From contig NZ_VATY01000003.1 in assembly GCF_005885635.1 (NCBI RefSeq), forward strand, positions 186,001 to 250,000: a stretch of DNA of 64,000 nucleotides. The letters run 5' to 3'. Positions 1 to 8,658 of the stretch are shown one piece after another. Origin of the DNA: Maribacter algarum (ex Zhang et al. 2020). GTDB taxonomy: Bacteria; Bacteroidota; Bacteroidia; Flavobacteriales; Flavobacteriaceae. Position 1 is the stretch's first letter. Each line of letters opens with the position of its first letter. The position numbers were made by a program, and so were the translations under genes. The notes below the pieces were generated by a model. It was not told where the DNA came from. It searched no databases and saw nothing but the letters and a program-made list of their open reading frames with translations.

Positions 1-914
1 AACCATGTTACGCCTGAATCTAAGCTAGCAAAAACACCTTCATTTGTAATCATTAAGGTTTTGGAGCCGTTTACCAAAATACCTCTTACAAAGCTTGAGG
101 CTAATGGATTTAGAACAGACGTCCAATTCGAACCTTCATCTTCAGAAAAAAAGTACTTACCGCTAGAGGCACCGAAATATATTTTTTCCTGATAACCATC
201 AATACTGTTTATTGATTCGCCAAAGAAGTATGGCGAGGCACTCCACAAACTTAAATCATCTGTAGATCTGAAAATCCTGCTTGAGCTTACTACATAAAAC
301 GCTCCTTCAAAAGAAAGAAGTTTATAAGCACCTGTTGGACCATCGCCTTGTATGCTAACTTCTAGCCATGTTGCCCCATTATCACTAGACTCATAAAGAC
401 CATTACCTGCTGCATATACTTTTGAACCATATATTTCAATATCTTGAAACTGCCTGTTTTCGATATTACCACCTACATAGGAATAAGTTTGACCACCGTT
501 ATTCGAATAAGTCATTCCACCATTCGCATTCCCGGCATAAATATTTTGTCCGTCAACAAGAAGTGTATAGAATGTTTCATTCTCAATTCCAGAATTTAGA
601 GGCAACCAGTTATTTCCTGAGTCAGTTGATCTATATATGCCATTGCTACCTATTGAGGCATAAATGTTGCCGCTGTAAATAGATAAAACCAACGATTGTG
701 AATTAGTCGGCAATCCTGAATTCACCGGAAACCACGACGCCCCTATATCAGTGGACTTATAAATTCCGCCATTACTAGCAGAAACAAATAAATCATCACC
801 CAATTGAACAATATCATTTGCATAACCTCCCTCAGGCCCATTAGTTTGAGTCCATTGCGAGAAAGAAAGTAAACATGTGAAAAAGAAGGCAATCGAGAGT
901 AAAATTTTATTCAT
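1..914 (-). CDS. Secreted Asp-box (BNR/sialidase-like) repeat protein, C-terminus cut by window edge
   Basis: An open frame of about 304 codons runs from an ATG at 914 to the left edge without a stop. The first 20 residues form a Sec signal peptide (LLSIAFFFTCLLSFSQ). The rest is a regular series of units ending in the Asp-box pattern S-x-D-x-G-x-x-W, for example YKSTDIGASW, YRSTDSGNNW, YESSDNGATW, FFSEDEGSNW and FASLDSGVTW. This pattern is typical of beta-propeller proteins of the sialidase/sortilin/YCF48 type. No sialidase catalytic residues can be claimed, so it is best called a secreted propeller of unknown ligand. Many flavobacterial proteins of this kind end in a T9SS sorting domain, but the C-terminus is outside the window. 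Confidence 0.85.
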   Translation of the reverse strand, partial: MNKILLSIAFFFTCLLSFSQWTQTNGPEGGYANDIVQLGDDLFVSASNGGIYKSTDIGASWFPVNSGLPTNSQSLVLSIYSGNIYASIGSNGIYRSTDSGNNWLPLNSGIENETFYTLLVDGQNIYAGNANGGMTYSNNGGQTYSYVGGNIENRQFQDIEIYGSKVYAAGNGLYESSDNGATWLEVSIQGDGPTGAYKLLSFEGAFYVVSSSRIFRSTDDLSLWSASPYFFGESINSIDGYQEKIYFGASSGKYFFSEDEGSNWTSVLNPLASSFVRGILVNGSKTLMITNEGVFASLDSGVTW

Positions 915-1235
915 GAGAATCTATGTTAGGTGGTTTGAACCAAAATATGTTTTGAGTTAAAACTGTAGCTTTAATTTATTCTTGCAGTCAACCTAAAGTT
1001 TGAAAAGTAATCGGAGTTATAATAGTTTTCGAATGGAAGTAAAGATTTCTTGAAGAAATAAAGTTTTTGAGGGAATTCATTGAGTTTAGGTTTTCGACGT
1101 TTGGCACCTCTAAAATAAACTGTAAGAATTCGCCTATTTTTATAAATCGATTAAACGTAATATATTTCGTCAAAGTACATTGTAAATTCTATGATAAAAG
1201 TCAGGTAGAATATATTTTGAACTCACCTTCCTGAT
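915..1235. other. Intergenic stretch with no recognised gene
   Basis: A-T-rich spacer between the start of the Asp-box gene and the terminator of the next minus-strand gene. A 61-codon frame at 988-1173 (minus) has no recognisable family, no plausible signal and no neighbour support, so it is not called. The 5' untranslated region of the Asp-box gene must lie near 915-960, but I see no clean TAnnTTTG box. Confidence 0.5.
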
Positions 1236-1271
1236 AAATTAAAAAGAGAGACGGATGATTTCCGTCTCTCT
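1236..1271 (-). terminator. Rho-independent terminator of the 934-residue T9SS protein gene
   Basis: A perfect 11-bp inverted repeat (AGAGAGACGGA at 1245-1255, TCCGTCTCTCT at 1261-1271) with a 5-nt loop. Read on the minus strand it is followed by TTTTTAATTT. It begins 20 nt downstream of the stop codon at 1291. Confidence 0.85.
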
Positions 1272-1290
1272 ATTCTACTATTTTAGTTAG

Positions 1291-4095
1291 CTATTCTCTC
1301 GAAATAACCAGCAACTCCTGATAAAAATCACCTAGTGTGTCTTGTGATCTTAAAATATAATTTCCTGGGTGTAATCCGCTTACAGGCACTAGGTAAGAAT
1401 TTCCGTTTAGTACACCTTCAGCGTTAAAAGACTCTAAAAGTCTTCCATTAAAGTCGTATATCTCTATCACTTTCAATTCTACGGAGTTTTCAAAACTCAA
1501 TCGTGTTTCAGTTCTGGCTGGATTAGGAGAAATGATTATTGAACTTGACTTTTCTGCTACAACAATAACAATTGGATTACTTAGCTCAAAATCTATTGAA
1601 AGTGCCATTCCCACTTGCCCCCTCAGACTGTTTTCTGAGTATGGAATGGCCGAGACGGTATAGGTGCCAACTACAAAGTTACTTCCTTTGTAATCTCCAA
1701 TCGGAAGATCTTGAAATAATGCATATGGAACCAGACTTTCCGTTCGAGCGGAAGTTAAAGCACCGGACAAAGACAGGCGTACACTTTCAACATCTTCAGA
1801 TGTATTAGCCCTTATATCTAAATGCCTTGTTGGAAGTTCATTGATATCAATAACCATTCCCTCCGTAATAACAAAAAGATCTTCATCTGTATCCGCATTT
1901 ACCAACATGAAATCGATTACTTGTAAACTGGAGTCGACCAGCTCAAAATTGATTCTGTATGAAGAACCTAAACTTCCTCTCGCACTATCTTCAGAATAGG
2001 GAACTCCTATAACGGAATAGCTTCCGGTGGAAAAATTATTGCCCTTGTAATTTCCAATCGGAAGATCTTGAAATAAGGCATAAGGTTCTAAACTTTCTGT
2101 TCTTGCAGAAAATTGAGAGCCTGACAATGACAATTTTACGCTCTCTACATCATCAGTTGTATTAGCCCGAATATCTAAATGATTTGTAGGCAAGCTGTTG
2201 ATATCAATGACCATTCCTTCTTCAATGGTAAACAGATCTTCATTTGTTCCTGCATTAATAAGTGTAAAACTCTCTATTTCAAGTGTTCCAATTACACCGA
2301 TTATTTCAAAATTTAAGGTCAAGAAATTCCCTGCTTCACCTTGAAGTGCATCTCCAGAATATGGAGTAGCAGAAACGGTATAGTTACCTGGTATGAAATC
2401 ATTCCCCTTGTAATCTCCAATCGGTAAATCTTGATACAAGGCGTATGGCAACAGGCTTTCGGTTCTTACTGTATTTTGAGCTCCCACCAAAGAAATACGA
2501 ACACTTTCAACGTTTTCAGTAGTATTTGCACGAATATCTAAATGCACTGTTGGAAGGTCTTCAATAGCAATCATCATTCCTTCTTCTAACAGAAATAAAT
2601 CTTCATTTGTTTCTGCATTCACTAACATAAAGCTGGTAACGGAAAGTTCATTATCCTTCTCTTCTTCTTCTTGCTCAAGAACTTCTACAATGACAGTCCA
2701 AATTTCATCTGTTCCATCTTGGGCAGTTACTGTATACTCAACGGGAGTTGAAAAATTACGTGCAACTCCGGTTTCGGGAGTTACAGTAGCGTTTGTAGAA
2801 ATTTCCAAAGTTGGAATCAAAGACTCTAATTCCGTTCCGAAAGGAACTTTTAAGTTCACCGTTTTATTTTCTGTATTAATTACAGGTTCTCCAGTTTGTT
2901 CTGAAACAGAAAATGAAGTGATATCATTTTCATTTGAAGCACTTGAATTAACAGTGATCACTTGTTCACATTCTGAGAAATTATCAGAAGTATCCGTCAC
3001 TGTCCAAGTAATGGTTGTCATGCCAACGGGATATGGATCTTGTAATCCTAAATCATCACTACGAGAAAACGAAAGCTCAATTTCCTCGTCACAAACATCA
3101 GCTGCTGTAGCAGCTTCTATTTCAATGGACACCGGGTTTCCGTCGTGGCTGGATACCATAATACTTTCAGGGCATATCAATGTTGGAGGCACTTCATCTG
3201 TTACGGTAATGGATTGCATACAACTATCTGAAACATTTCCAGTTTCATCAGTGGCCGTCCAAGTTATGATGGTCTCTCCCACTGGAAAAAGGTCAGTTAA
3301 CTCCAATCCATCATTTCGAATTCCTGAGAATTGTATTTGGGTGGATTCATTATCCGTAGCTGTTGGCAATGGTAATTGGAAAGTTGCTCCGCAATTATCT
3401 ACATCTGAAACCATATTTAAGGCTTCAGGACATGTAATCATGGGCCGTTCGGTATCAACGGAACCAGGGAGTCCTGGTGACCCTATATCTTCACCTTCGT
3501 TTGTTTCAAAAACCATGCTGGCATAGGCTTTGAAAATCGGTGTAGCTATACCAACTGTGCTCAAAGACCAGTTCGTCCCTATATTATTGTCCGAATCTAA
3601 ATCCCTTAAAAAAATTGATGCAGAACCGTCATCTTCTGGCCAGATTTCTCCGTCCGCTGCATATGCTACCTGCTCGATAACATTTTCTTGGGATGTATTA
3701 TCTCCGGAATAGGACTCAAAACTATTCCATATGCCGATGGTATCACCTCCATTATTCAAAGAGCTCCAACGTATAACCGGAATCAAGTCTACGGTACCCC
3801 AAACTTGACGAAAGTCACTTTCAGATAAAACAGACGCATTGAACAAAATAGCAGATTTTCCAGAAAGAATTGTTCCTGACGGGATATTTGCTTCACTATA
3901 GGAGGCACCACTATTGTCATCAATTACAAAGCCAGTTAGGTCTGCTAGTTCCGTACCCGCATTATAAACTTCTATCCACTCCCATGCGCTATCGGCATTA
4001 CTTGGATTGTACATGATTTCAGTAATTCGTAAATCTTGTGCGTGTGAGGCGAACGTGATACCAAAAAGAAAAATCAAAAACGTAATTTGTTTCAT
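1291..4095 (-). CDS. Large secreted protein: lamin-tail, two HYR, DUF5018-like, three ~120-residue repeats, T9SS sorting domain
   Basis: 934 residues with a Sec signal peptide (cleavage probably after ASHAQ). Residues about 20-60 carry the lamin-tail signature (ITEIMYNP, WEWIEVYN). Two HYR (Ig-like) modules follow at about 215-385, each containing a cysteine pair and a TxTWTxTD motif. A DUF5018-like beta-sandwich spans about 385-475. Then come three related repeats of about 120 residues, each with LDIRANT, RTESL, PYALxQDLPIG and a GxYxVxxxPYS motif. The last 75 residues (SPNPARTE ... LHPGNYIL) form a type A T9SS C-terminal domain, so the product should be exported across the outer membrane and anchored or released. 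Lamin-tail and HYR domains are adhesive modules in such proteins and no enzyme domain is visible. The gene is monocistronic with its own terminator. Confidence 0.85.
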   Translation of the reverse strand: MKQITFLIFLFGITFASHAQDLRITEIMYNPSNADSAWEWIEVYNAGTELADLTGFVIDDNSGASYSEANIPSGTILSGKSAILFNASVLSESDFRQVWGTVDLIPVIRWSSLNNGGDTIGIWNSFESYSGDNTSQENVIEQVAYAADGEIWPEDDGSASIFLRDLDSDNNIGTNWSLSTVGIATPIFKAYASMVFETNEGEDIGSPGLPGSVDTERPMITCPEALNMVSDVDNCGATFQLPLPTATDNESTQIQFSGIRNDGLELTDLFPVGETIITWTATDETGNVSDSCMQSITVTDEVPPTLICPESIMVSSHDGNPVSIEIEAATAADVCDEEIELSFSRSDDLGLQDPYPVGMTTITWTVTDTSDNFSECEQVITVNSSASNENDITSFSVSEQTGEPVINTENKTVNLKVPFGTELESLIPTLEISTNATVTPETGVARNFSTPVEYTVTAQDGTDEIWTVIVEVLEQEEEEKDNELSVTSFMLVNAETNEDLFLLEEGMMIAIEDLPTVHLDIRANTTENVESVRISLVGAQNTVRTESLLPYALYQDLPIGDYKGNDFIPGNYTVSATPYSGDALQGEAGNFLTLNFEIIGVIGTLEIESFTLINAGTNEDLFTIEEGMVIDINSLPTNHLDIRANTTDDVESVKLSLSGSQFSARTESLEPYALFQDLPIGNYKGNNFSTGSYSVIGVPYSEDSARGSLGSSYRINFELVDSSLQVIDFMLVNADTDEDLFVITEGMVIDINELPTRHLDIRANTSEDVESVRLSLSGALTSARTESLVPYALFQDLPIGDYKGSNFVVGTYTVSAIPYSENSLRGQVGMALSIDFELSNPIVIVVAEKSSSIIISPNPARTETRLSFENSVELKVIEIYDFNGRLLESFNAEGVLNGNSYLVPVSGLHPGNYILRSQDTLGDFYQELLVISRE

Positions 4096-4319
4096 AATCT
4101 AAATTTTTTTAATTAATAATTTTAATAAATATAATTGTAGTATTATTCTTACTTTTTATCAACGAAGAAGTACAGCCCGATATTGTTCAATATTTACTAC
4201 GGAGTATGCAATTCATCGAATTCTTAGATTTTGATTATCAAATGAATAGGCAATTTTTATTCTTATAATAGATTTTGTAAATATGACCATGGAAATACGA
4301 CTTATATAAAAAACCAGAC

Positions 4320-4823
4320 ATGAGAAGAGTTTACTACCTATTCATCCTATTCAGCTTTGTTGTCTTGACAAAAGCAAAAGCACAGGATATGAATCCTGAA
4401 AAACTATCAGAACTAATCACACAAGTTTCTGACACGGTCATGACCAATAGCAATACCATACAATTCATGTATCAAGAGCGACCTTTGATTTGTGTTTATG
4501 ACGAAAATGCCAATCGAATGCGTATCATTTCTCCTATCGTGGAAACAAAAGATTTAAAGGAGGAGCAATTATTAAATATGCTAGTGGCGAATTTCCATTC
4601 TGCCTTAGACGTCAAATATGCTCTAAGTGATGAAGTAATATGGTCCGTTTTTATTCACCCTTTGAAAGAATTAGGTGATCATCAAGTTTTGGATGCAATT
4701 AGCCAGGTACATGCGGCAAGTGTGACTTTCGGTACTTCTTATTCTAGTACAAATCTCGTATTTCCGGGGAACACGAAGAAGAAAGAAGCTCCCAAAGAGA
4801 AAAAACTAATAGAAAGAGGCTAA
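4320..4823 (+). CDS. Periplasmic protein of unknown function, possibly YbjN-like fold
   Basis: 167 residues with a signal peptide (YYLFILFSFVVLTKAKAQ). The mature part is a compact alpha/beta domain with alternating hydrophobic strands (NTIQFMYQ, PLICVYDE, NRMRIISPI) followed by a helix containing LLNMLVANFHSALDVKYAL. This order loosely resembles YbjN / type III secretion chaperone folds, but I cannot assign it firmly. The tail is Lys-rich (KKKEAPKEKK). Its stop codon overlaps the stop of the convergent acyltransferase gene by 4 nt, so the two genes end back to back with no terminator between them. Confidence 0.6.
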   Translation: MRRVYYLFILFSFVVLTKAKAQDMNPEKLSELITQVSDTVMTNSNTIQFMYQERPLICVYDENANRMRIISPIVETKDLKEEQLLNMLVANFHSALDVKYALSDEVIWSVFIHPLKELGDHQVLDAISQVHAASVTFGTSYSSTNLVFPGNTKKKEAPKEKKLIERG

Positions 4824-5362
4824 TAACTATTTTCTGGAACTTTACCTTTTACTCCTTTAAAGAAGTCTTCATAGGTTTTAAAATCCGCTTCTTTATCATC
4901 TGTAGGCCATATGGGTTCAGAAACCTTAACCTCTTTTTTCCCAAAATCAAAAGCGATTAAAATAATTGGCACTTGCGCCTTTTTTGCAATATAGTAGAAT
5001 CCGCTTTTTAGCTTGCTCACTCTTTTTCTTGTGCCCTCAGGCGCCAAAGTCAATCGAAATACATCTCTTGTTTGAAAAACCTCTGCGGTTGCAGTGACAG
5101 TATCGCTATTCTTTGTTCGGTCGACGGGTGCGCCGCCCATCCATTTAAAATACCATCCGAAAGGAGCTTTAAAGAGGCTCTTTTTTCCTACAAAGTTGAT
5201 TTTTACATTCCATACATTACGAAGAATAATTCCCAACGGAAAATCCCACCAACTGGTATGAGGTACTACAGCCACAACACACTTTTTAACGTGTGATGGA
5301 AAATCACCATTCAGCGACCATTTCATCACTTTAAAATAAATAAACCTCGCAAATTTCTGCAT
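4820..5362 (-). CDS. PlsC-like lysophospholipid/glycerol acyltransferase
   Basis: 180 residues. The acyltransferase block I motif HxxxxD is present as HTSWWD at about residues 35-40, and the EGTR block III motif as APEGTRKR at about 107-114, followed by KSGFYYIA. These are the catalytic and glycerol-phosphate binding elements of the PlsC superfamily (COG0204). The protein is shorter than classical PlsC and lacks a clear N-terminal membrane segment. It may acylate a lysophospholipid or another envelope acceptor; the exact substrate cannot be told. It lies 66 bp downstream of the kdnB-like gene in the same direction and probably belongs to that envelope operon. Convergent 4-bp overlap with the upstream plus-strand gene. 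Confidence 0.85.
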   Translation of the reverse strand: MQKFARFIYFKVMKWSLNGDFPSHVKKCVVAVVPHTSWWDFPLGIILRNVWNVKINFVGKKSLFKAPFGWYFKWMGGAPVDRTKNSDTVTATAEVFQTRDVFRLTLAPEGTRKRVSKLKSGFYYIAKKAQVPIILIAFDFGKKEVKVSEPIWPTDDKEADFKTYEDFFKGVKGKVPENSY

Positions 5363-5428
5363 GGGTATCTAAAACAGTTAAGATTAAATAAGAGTAGTAA
5401 TGAAAAGGGACACTACGTAAAAGATAAT

Positions 5429-6556
5429 CTAAATTTTTTGGTATATAGCCTTTAATTTTTCAGGAGTTATCATACTTCTCCAACTTTTCCCTAAGGCATT
5501 TTCCCAAAGAGGTTCCATACCCATAGCTACCTCAATCATCGTATCATAATCCGCGTCGCTTAACTCGGCGCAAATACTCTTTGGCAAAATGATACCTTGT
5601 TTTTCTTTCATTTGATTGAAGAGCTGCACTCCTTTTGGGTAAAATTCCTCTAAATGTTGAAAAACCAAACAATTTCCAATACCGTGTTTAACACCTAATA
5701 AATACCCTAAACCGTAGCTCATTGCATGGGCGACGCCCACCTGAGAATATGCAATGCTCATACCCCCATGCCAAGAAGCCATCATCAACTTGTCTCTTGA
5801 TTCTTCTGAAGTTAAATCGCCGAGGTATACCTCTTTACAAAGATCTAGGGCTTTTTCACCATAGCTTTGGCTAAAGGCATTTAAATAAGTACCATTTAAG
5901 GATTCAATACAGTGAATGAAGCAGTCCATGCCGGTATAAAACCACTGTTCTTTTGAAACTCCCTGAGTAAGATTGGGATCAAGAACCACCTGGTCAAATG
6001 TTGTATAATCAGAATTTATTCCCAATTTCTTATCAGGGCCCATTAAAACCGTAGTTCGAGATACTTCTGCACCTGTACCACTAATTGTTGGAATACCAAC
6101 ATGATAGATAGATGGTTTTTGAACTAAATCCCACCCTTGGTAGGCAGCAGAACCACCGTTGTTCGTCAACATAATAGAAACCGCCTTTGCCAAATCCAAT
6201 AAAGTGCCTCCACCAATACCAACAATTCCAGATGGAAGCTCGCTATGATCGTTTTCTATTCTTTGAACTAAGGCATCTACCTGTGTGGTCTTTGGTTCTT
6301 CTTCTGCAGAAACAAAAATTATCTGATCGTTAAAAATAACAGGAATTCTTGCTGCAACGTCAGTGCCTTCAAAAACCTCGTCAACTAAGAAAATAAACGG
6401 TGCATCTGAATGTTTGCGTTTAGGTAACAAAATATCTCCCAATTGATTGAAACTATCTTTTCCAAATACAACCCTAGGAACCATTGGGAAATTCCTATAC
6501 CCTTCAGCTTTTGATCCAATCACTTTTTTTGTATCTATGTCTTTATTAATATCCAT
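5429..6556 (-). CDS. kdnB: Iron-containing alcohol dehydrogenase, probable Kdo 8-oxidase (KdnB-like)
   Basis: 375 residues of the group III (iron-dependent) alcohol dehydrogenase family. The NAD-binding GIGGGTLLDLAKA motif is at about 114-126, followed by TISGTGAEVSRT, DxxxHCIES and the metal-binding histidine region VGVAHAMSYGLG and KHGIGN. The overall pattern (VVFGKDSFNQL near the start, GINSDYTTFDQ, GMDCFIHCIESLNGTYLN) fits KdnB as I remember it from Shewanella, which oxidises the C8 hydroxyl of Kdo on the way to 8-amino-Kdo. Location supports this: it follows a HAD phosphatase and kdsB with an 8-bp gap. The partner aminotransferase KdnA is not in the window. The family is certain; the Kdo substrate is an inference from motif pattern and synteny. 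Confidence 0.8.
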   Translation of the reverse strand: MDINKDIDTKKVIGSKAEGYRNFPMVPRVVFGKDSFNQLGDILLPKRKHSDAPFIFLVDEVFEGTDVAARIPVIFNDQIIFVSAEEEPKTTQVDALVQRIENDHSELPSGIVGIGGGTLLDLAKAVSIMLTNNGGSAAYQGWDLVQKPSIYHVGIPTISGTGAEVSRTTVLMGPDKKLGINSDYTTFDQVVLDPNLTQGVSKEQWFYTGMDCFIHCIESLNGTYLNAFSQSYGEKALDLCKEVYLGDLTSEESRDKLMMASWHGGMSIAYSQVGVAHAMSYGLGYLLGVKHGIGNCLVFQHLEEFYPKGVQLFNQMKEKQGIILPKSICAELSDADYDTMIEVAMGMEPLWENALGKSWRSMITPEKLKAIYQKI

Positions 6557-6564
6557 ATTTCAAA

Positions 6565-7263
6565 TTACAAATGCTTTAAAATATCCGATAACTTATTTAT
6601 TTTCAAGTAATTAAAATCCCTATCCTCAATAGTAACTTCTTCATGTTGCCAAGTGGTATGAAAGGGAACGTGTACCGCTTGCGCCCCAATATTCAATAAG
6701 GGCAATACATCTGATTTCAATGAGTTTCCTATCATTAAAAACTCTTGGATGTTTATCTCTAAATGCTCGAGTAAATTTAGATAGTTTTCTTCTTTCTTAT
6801 CGCTCAAAACTTCAACATGATGAAAATACTTAGACAGGCTAGATCGTTCAATTTTCCGTTCTTGATCTAATAAATCACCTTTCGTTAAAACAATTAAACG
6901 ATACCTGCCACTTAGGGCTTCCAGTACTTCTTTAACTCCTTCCAAGAGTTCCACAGGGTGCGAAATCATCTTTTTACCCAGATTCAACAAATCAGCAATC
7001 GTTGCTTGTGAAACAGTGTTATTAGAAATTTCTAGAGCTGATTCCACCATCGAGAGCATAAAACCTTTTATGCCATAGCCATAGAGTGGTAAATTTTTCA
7101 TTTCCATTTTGAAAAGCTCTTGGTCTATTTTGTTTTTGGTTTCAAAGCTATCCAACAAACTGGCAAAGTCTTCTTCAGCTTCTCTAAAATAAGTCTCATT
7201 AACCCATAGCGTATCATCCGCATCAAAACCTATGACTTTTATCGAACTATAATCTACCTCCAT
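6565..7263 (-). CDS. HAD-family phosphatase in the Kdo gene group
   Basis: 232 residues with the HAD motifs: nucleophile motif I DADDT at about 14-18, motif II VLTK at about 125-128, a lysine in the SDKKEEN segment as motif III and motif [10 protein letters not shown] at about 178-185. An alpha-helical cap (about 25-95) lies between motif I and II, so it is a C1-capped enzyme like YjjG or phosphoglycolate phosphatase. Its start overlaps the end of kdsB by 10 bp and the kdnB-like gene follows after 8 bp, so the three are translated together. That position suggests it could act as a Kdo-8-phosphate phosphatase, but true KdsC proteins are capless and shorter, so this is inference only. Confidence 0.8.
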   Translation of the reverse strand: MEVDYSSIKVIGFDADDTLWVNETYFREAEEDFASLLDSFETKNKIDQELFKMEMKNLPLYGYGIKGFMLSMVESALEISNNTVSQATIADLLNLGKKMISHPVELLEGVKEVLEALSGRYRLIVLTKGDLLDQERKIERSSLSKYFHHVEVLSDKKEENYLNLLEHLEINIQEFLMIGNSLKSDVLPLLNIGAQAVHVPFHTTWQHEEVTIEDRDFNYLKINKLSDILKHL

Positions 7264-7982
7264 GCTTCTTGTGCGCGTTGCAAATCTTCTGGGGTATCAA
7301 TCTCAATTCCACTCACTGTGGTTTCCACCATTTTTATTTTTTTTCCATATTCCAGATAACGAATGGCCTCTATCTTCTCTGTGGCTTCAAGCCCCAACAT
7401 CGGTAATCTTTGAAAATCCATTAAAGCACTTTTCCTGAAAGCGTAAATGCCTTTGTGTTTATAATATACATTTTCTATTTCGGTTGCCCTAGGATACGGA
7501 ATTGGAGACCTTGAGAAGTACAATGCAAAGTTGCGATTATCCACAATTACTTTCACTGTATTCGGATTCGCTATTTCATCCTTGTCCGTTATCCGAACCA
7601 TTAGCGAAGCTAAATCAATCTCCATCTCAAGATCAGATTTGAAAACCTCCAGCACACCTGCTAGACTTTCCCTATCCGTAAAGGGTTCATCACCCTGAAC
7701 ATTTACTATGATGTCGACATTCATGTTCTCGACAGCCTCGGCAATACGATCACTTCCACATTCATGCTCTTTGATACTCATAATCGCTTTGCCGCCGGCT
7801 TTCGTAATTGTATCAAATATTACCTCACTATCAGTAACTACAAAAACTTCATCAAATAACCGGGTATTTTTAGTGGCCTCGTAGGTACGAACAATGACGG
7901 GTTTACCCGAAAGGTCTTGCATCAATTTTGCAGGAAATCTAGATGCCGCGTAACGCGCGGGTATCATAGCAATTATCTTCAC
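7254..7982 (-). CDS. kdsB: 3-deoxy-manno-octulosonate cytidylyltransferase
   Basis: 242 residues, the usual length for KdsB. It activates Kdo (or 8-amino-Kdo) with CTP to give CMP-Kdo for lipid A inner-core assembly in the cytoplasm. Diagnostic segments are [15 protein letters not shown] at the N-terminus (nucleotide binding), [25 protein letters not shown] (metal-binding Asp), [24 protein letters not shown] and the C-terminal IDTPEDL. It is followed with a 10-bp overlap by the HAD phosphatase gene and preceded by DUF4126 with a 20-bp gap, so it sits in the middle of an operon. Confidence 0.96.
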   Translation of the reverse strand: MKIIAMIPARYAASRFPAKLMQDLSGKPVIVRTYEATKNTRLFDEVFVVTDSEVIFDTITKAGGKAIMSIKEHECGSDRIAEAVENMNVDIIVNVQGDEPFTDRESLAGVLEVFKSDLEMEIDLASLMVRITDKDEIANPNTVKVIVDNRNFALYFSRSPIPYPRATEIENVYYKHKGIYAFRKSALMDFQRLPMLGLEATEKIEAIRYLEYGKKIKMVETTVSGIEIDTPEDLQRAQEAWR

Positions 7983-8002
7983 GTTTTCTTGGGGATTAAT
8001 TT

Positions 8003-8572
8003 TCAGGTTTTAGCTCGAGGACGAAGCTTTCTATAAATCCTAAATATGATAAACAAAATTATAATCACCAAAACAGCTGCAATGGCCGGCGCAAAAATCG
8101 ATGCAGTTGTGACAGCTACCGCAGTCCCAGTTTCTACAGTAGAGACTAAGGGGTTAGCCACTCCTCCAGTAGAAGCTGTTGAGGCCAACCTACCAGTGGC
8201 GTTCGCACCCTTAATTGCCGTGGCGGTACCTCCACCTGCTATAATAGCCAGGGACCATGTTACAACTGGATCCAGACCCGCAACTGTACTTACCATTACT
8301 GCCGTACCTGCTATTGCTGCCAATGGAACTGCCATACTATCCAATGCGTTGTCAACCCAAGGAATAAAATAAGCAAATACTTCGATTACGGTGGCTACAC
8401 CCAAGGTAATCACCGCAGCAAGGCTGCCAATCCATTGCCAACTATCATTGAGCTCCCAAACATTAAAAAAACTGGCCAGACTAAGGGCGAATAAAGGTAA
8501 GAAGACTCGAAAGCCAACTGAGGCAGCTAAGCCAACTCCTAAAAATATACTGATTACTGTTTCGGAGGTCAT
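8003..8572 (-). CDS. DUF4126 integral membrane protein
   Basis: 189 residues, strongly hydrophobic, with four to five predicted membrane segments and the DUF4126 features VGFRVFLPL near the N-terminus, [17 protein letters not shown] in the middle and a Gly/Ala/Thr-rich central part ([13 protein letters not shown]) ending in a helix [17 protein letters not shown] and a basic tail. The function of this family is not known. It begins a likely transcript with kdsB, which follows after 20 bp, and is itself 86 bp downstream of the helicase gene. Confidence 0.85.
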   Translation of the reverse strand: MTSETVISIFLGVGLAASVGFRVFLPLFALSLASFFNVWELNDSWQWIGSLAAVITLGVATVIEVFAYFIPWVDNALDSMAVPLAAIAGTAVMVSTVAGLDPVVTWSLAIIAGGGTATAIKGANATGRLASTASTGGVANPLVSTVETGTAVAVTTASIFAPAIAAVLVIIILFIIFRIYRKLRPRAKT

Positions 8573-8586
8573 TCTTTATTGTGTGC

Positions 8587-8647
8587 TAAGGTGTTTAATG
8601 TTTTATATCATTCATCGCGCTTCGCACAATCTACCTCAAACACCTTA
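8587..8647. repeat. Spaced inverted repeat between the helicase and DUF4126 genes
   Basis: TAAGGTGTTT at 8587-8596 and its exact complement AAACACCTTA at 8638-8647 flank a 41-nt loop. There is no T-tract after it in either direction, so it does not look like a standard terminator. It may be a folded mRNA segment in the 86-bp gap or chance. Confidence 0.35.
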
Positions 8648-8658
8648 CCAAATTTAAT

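Noticed and set aside
988-1173. 61-codon minus-strand frame
   Set aside because: No family, no ribosome-binding or promoter signal, and poor coding character in an A-T-rich spacer.
8046-8657. Plus-strand frames opposite DUF4126
   Set aside because: The Ala/Val/Thr-rich composition is the complement of the membrane helices of DUF4126.
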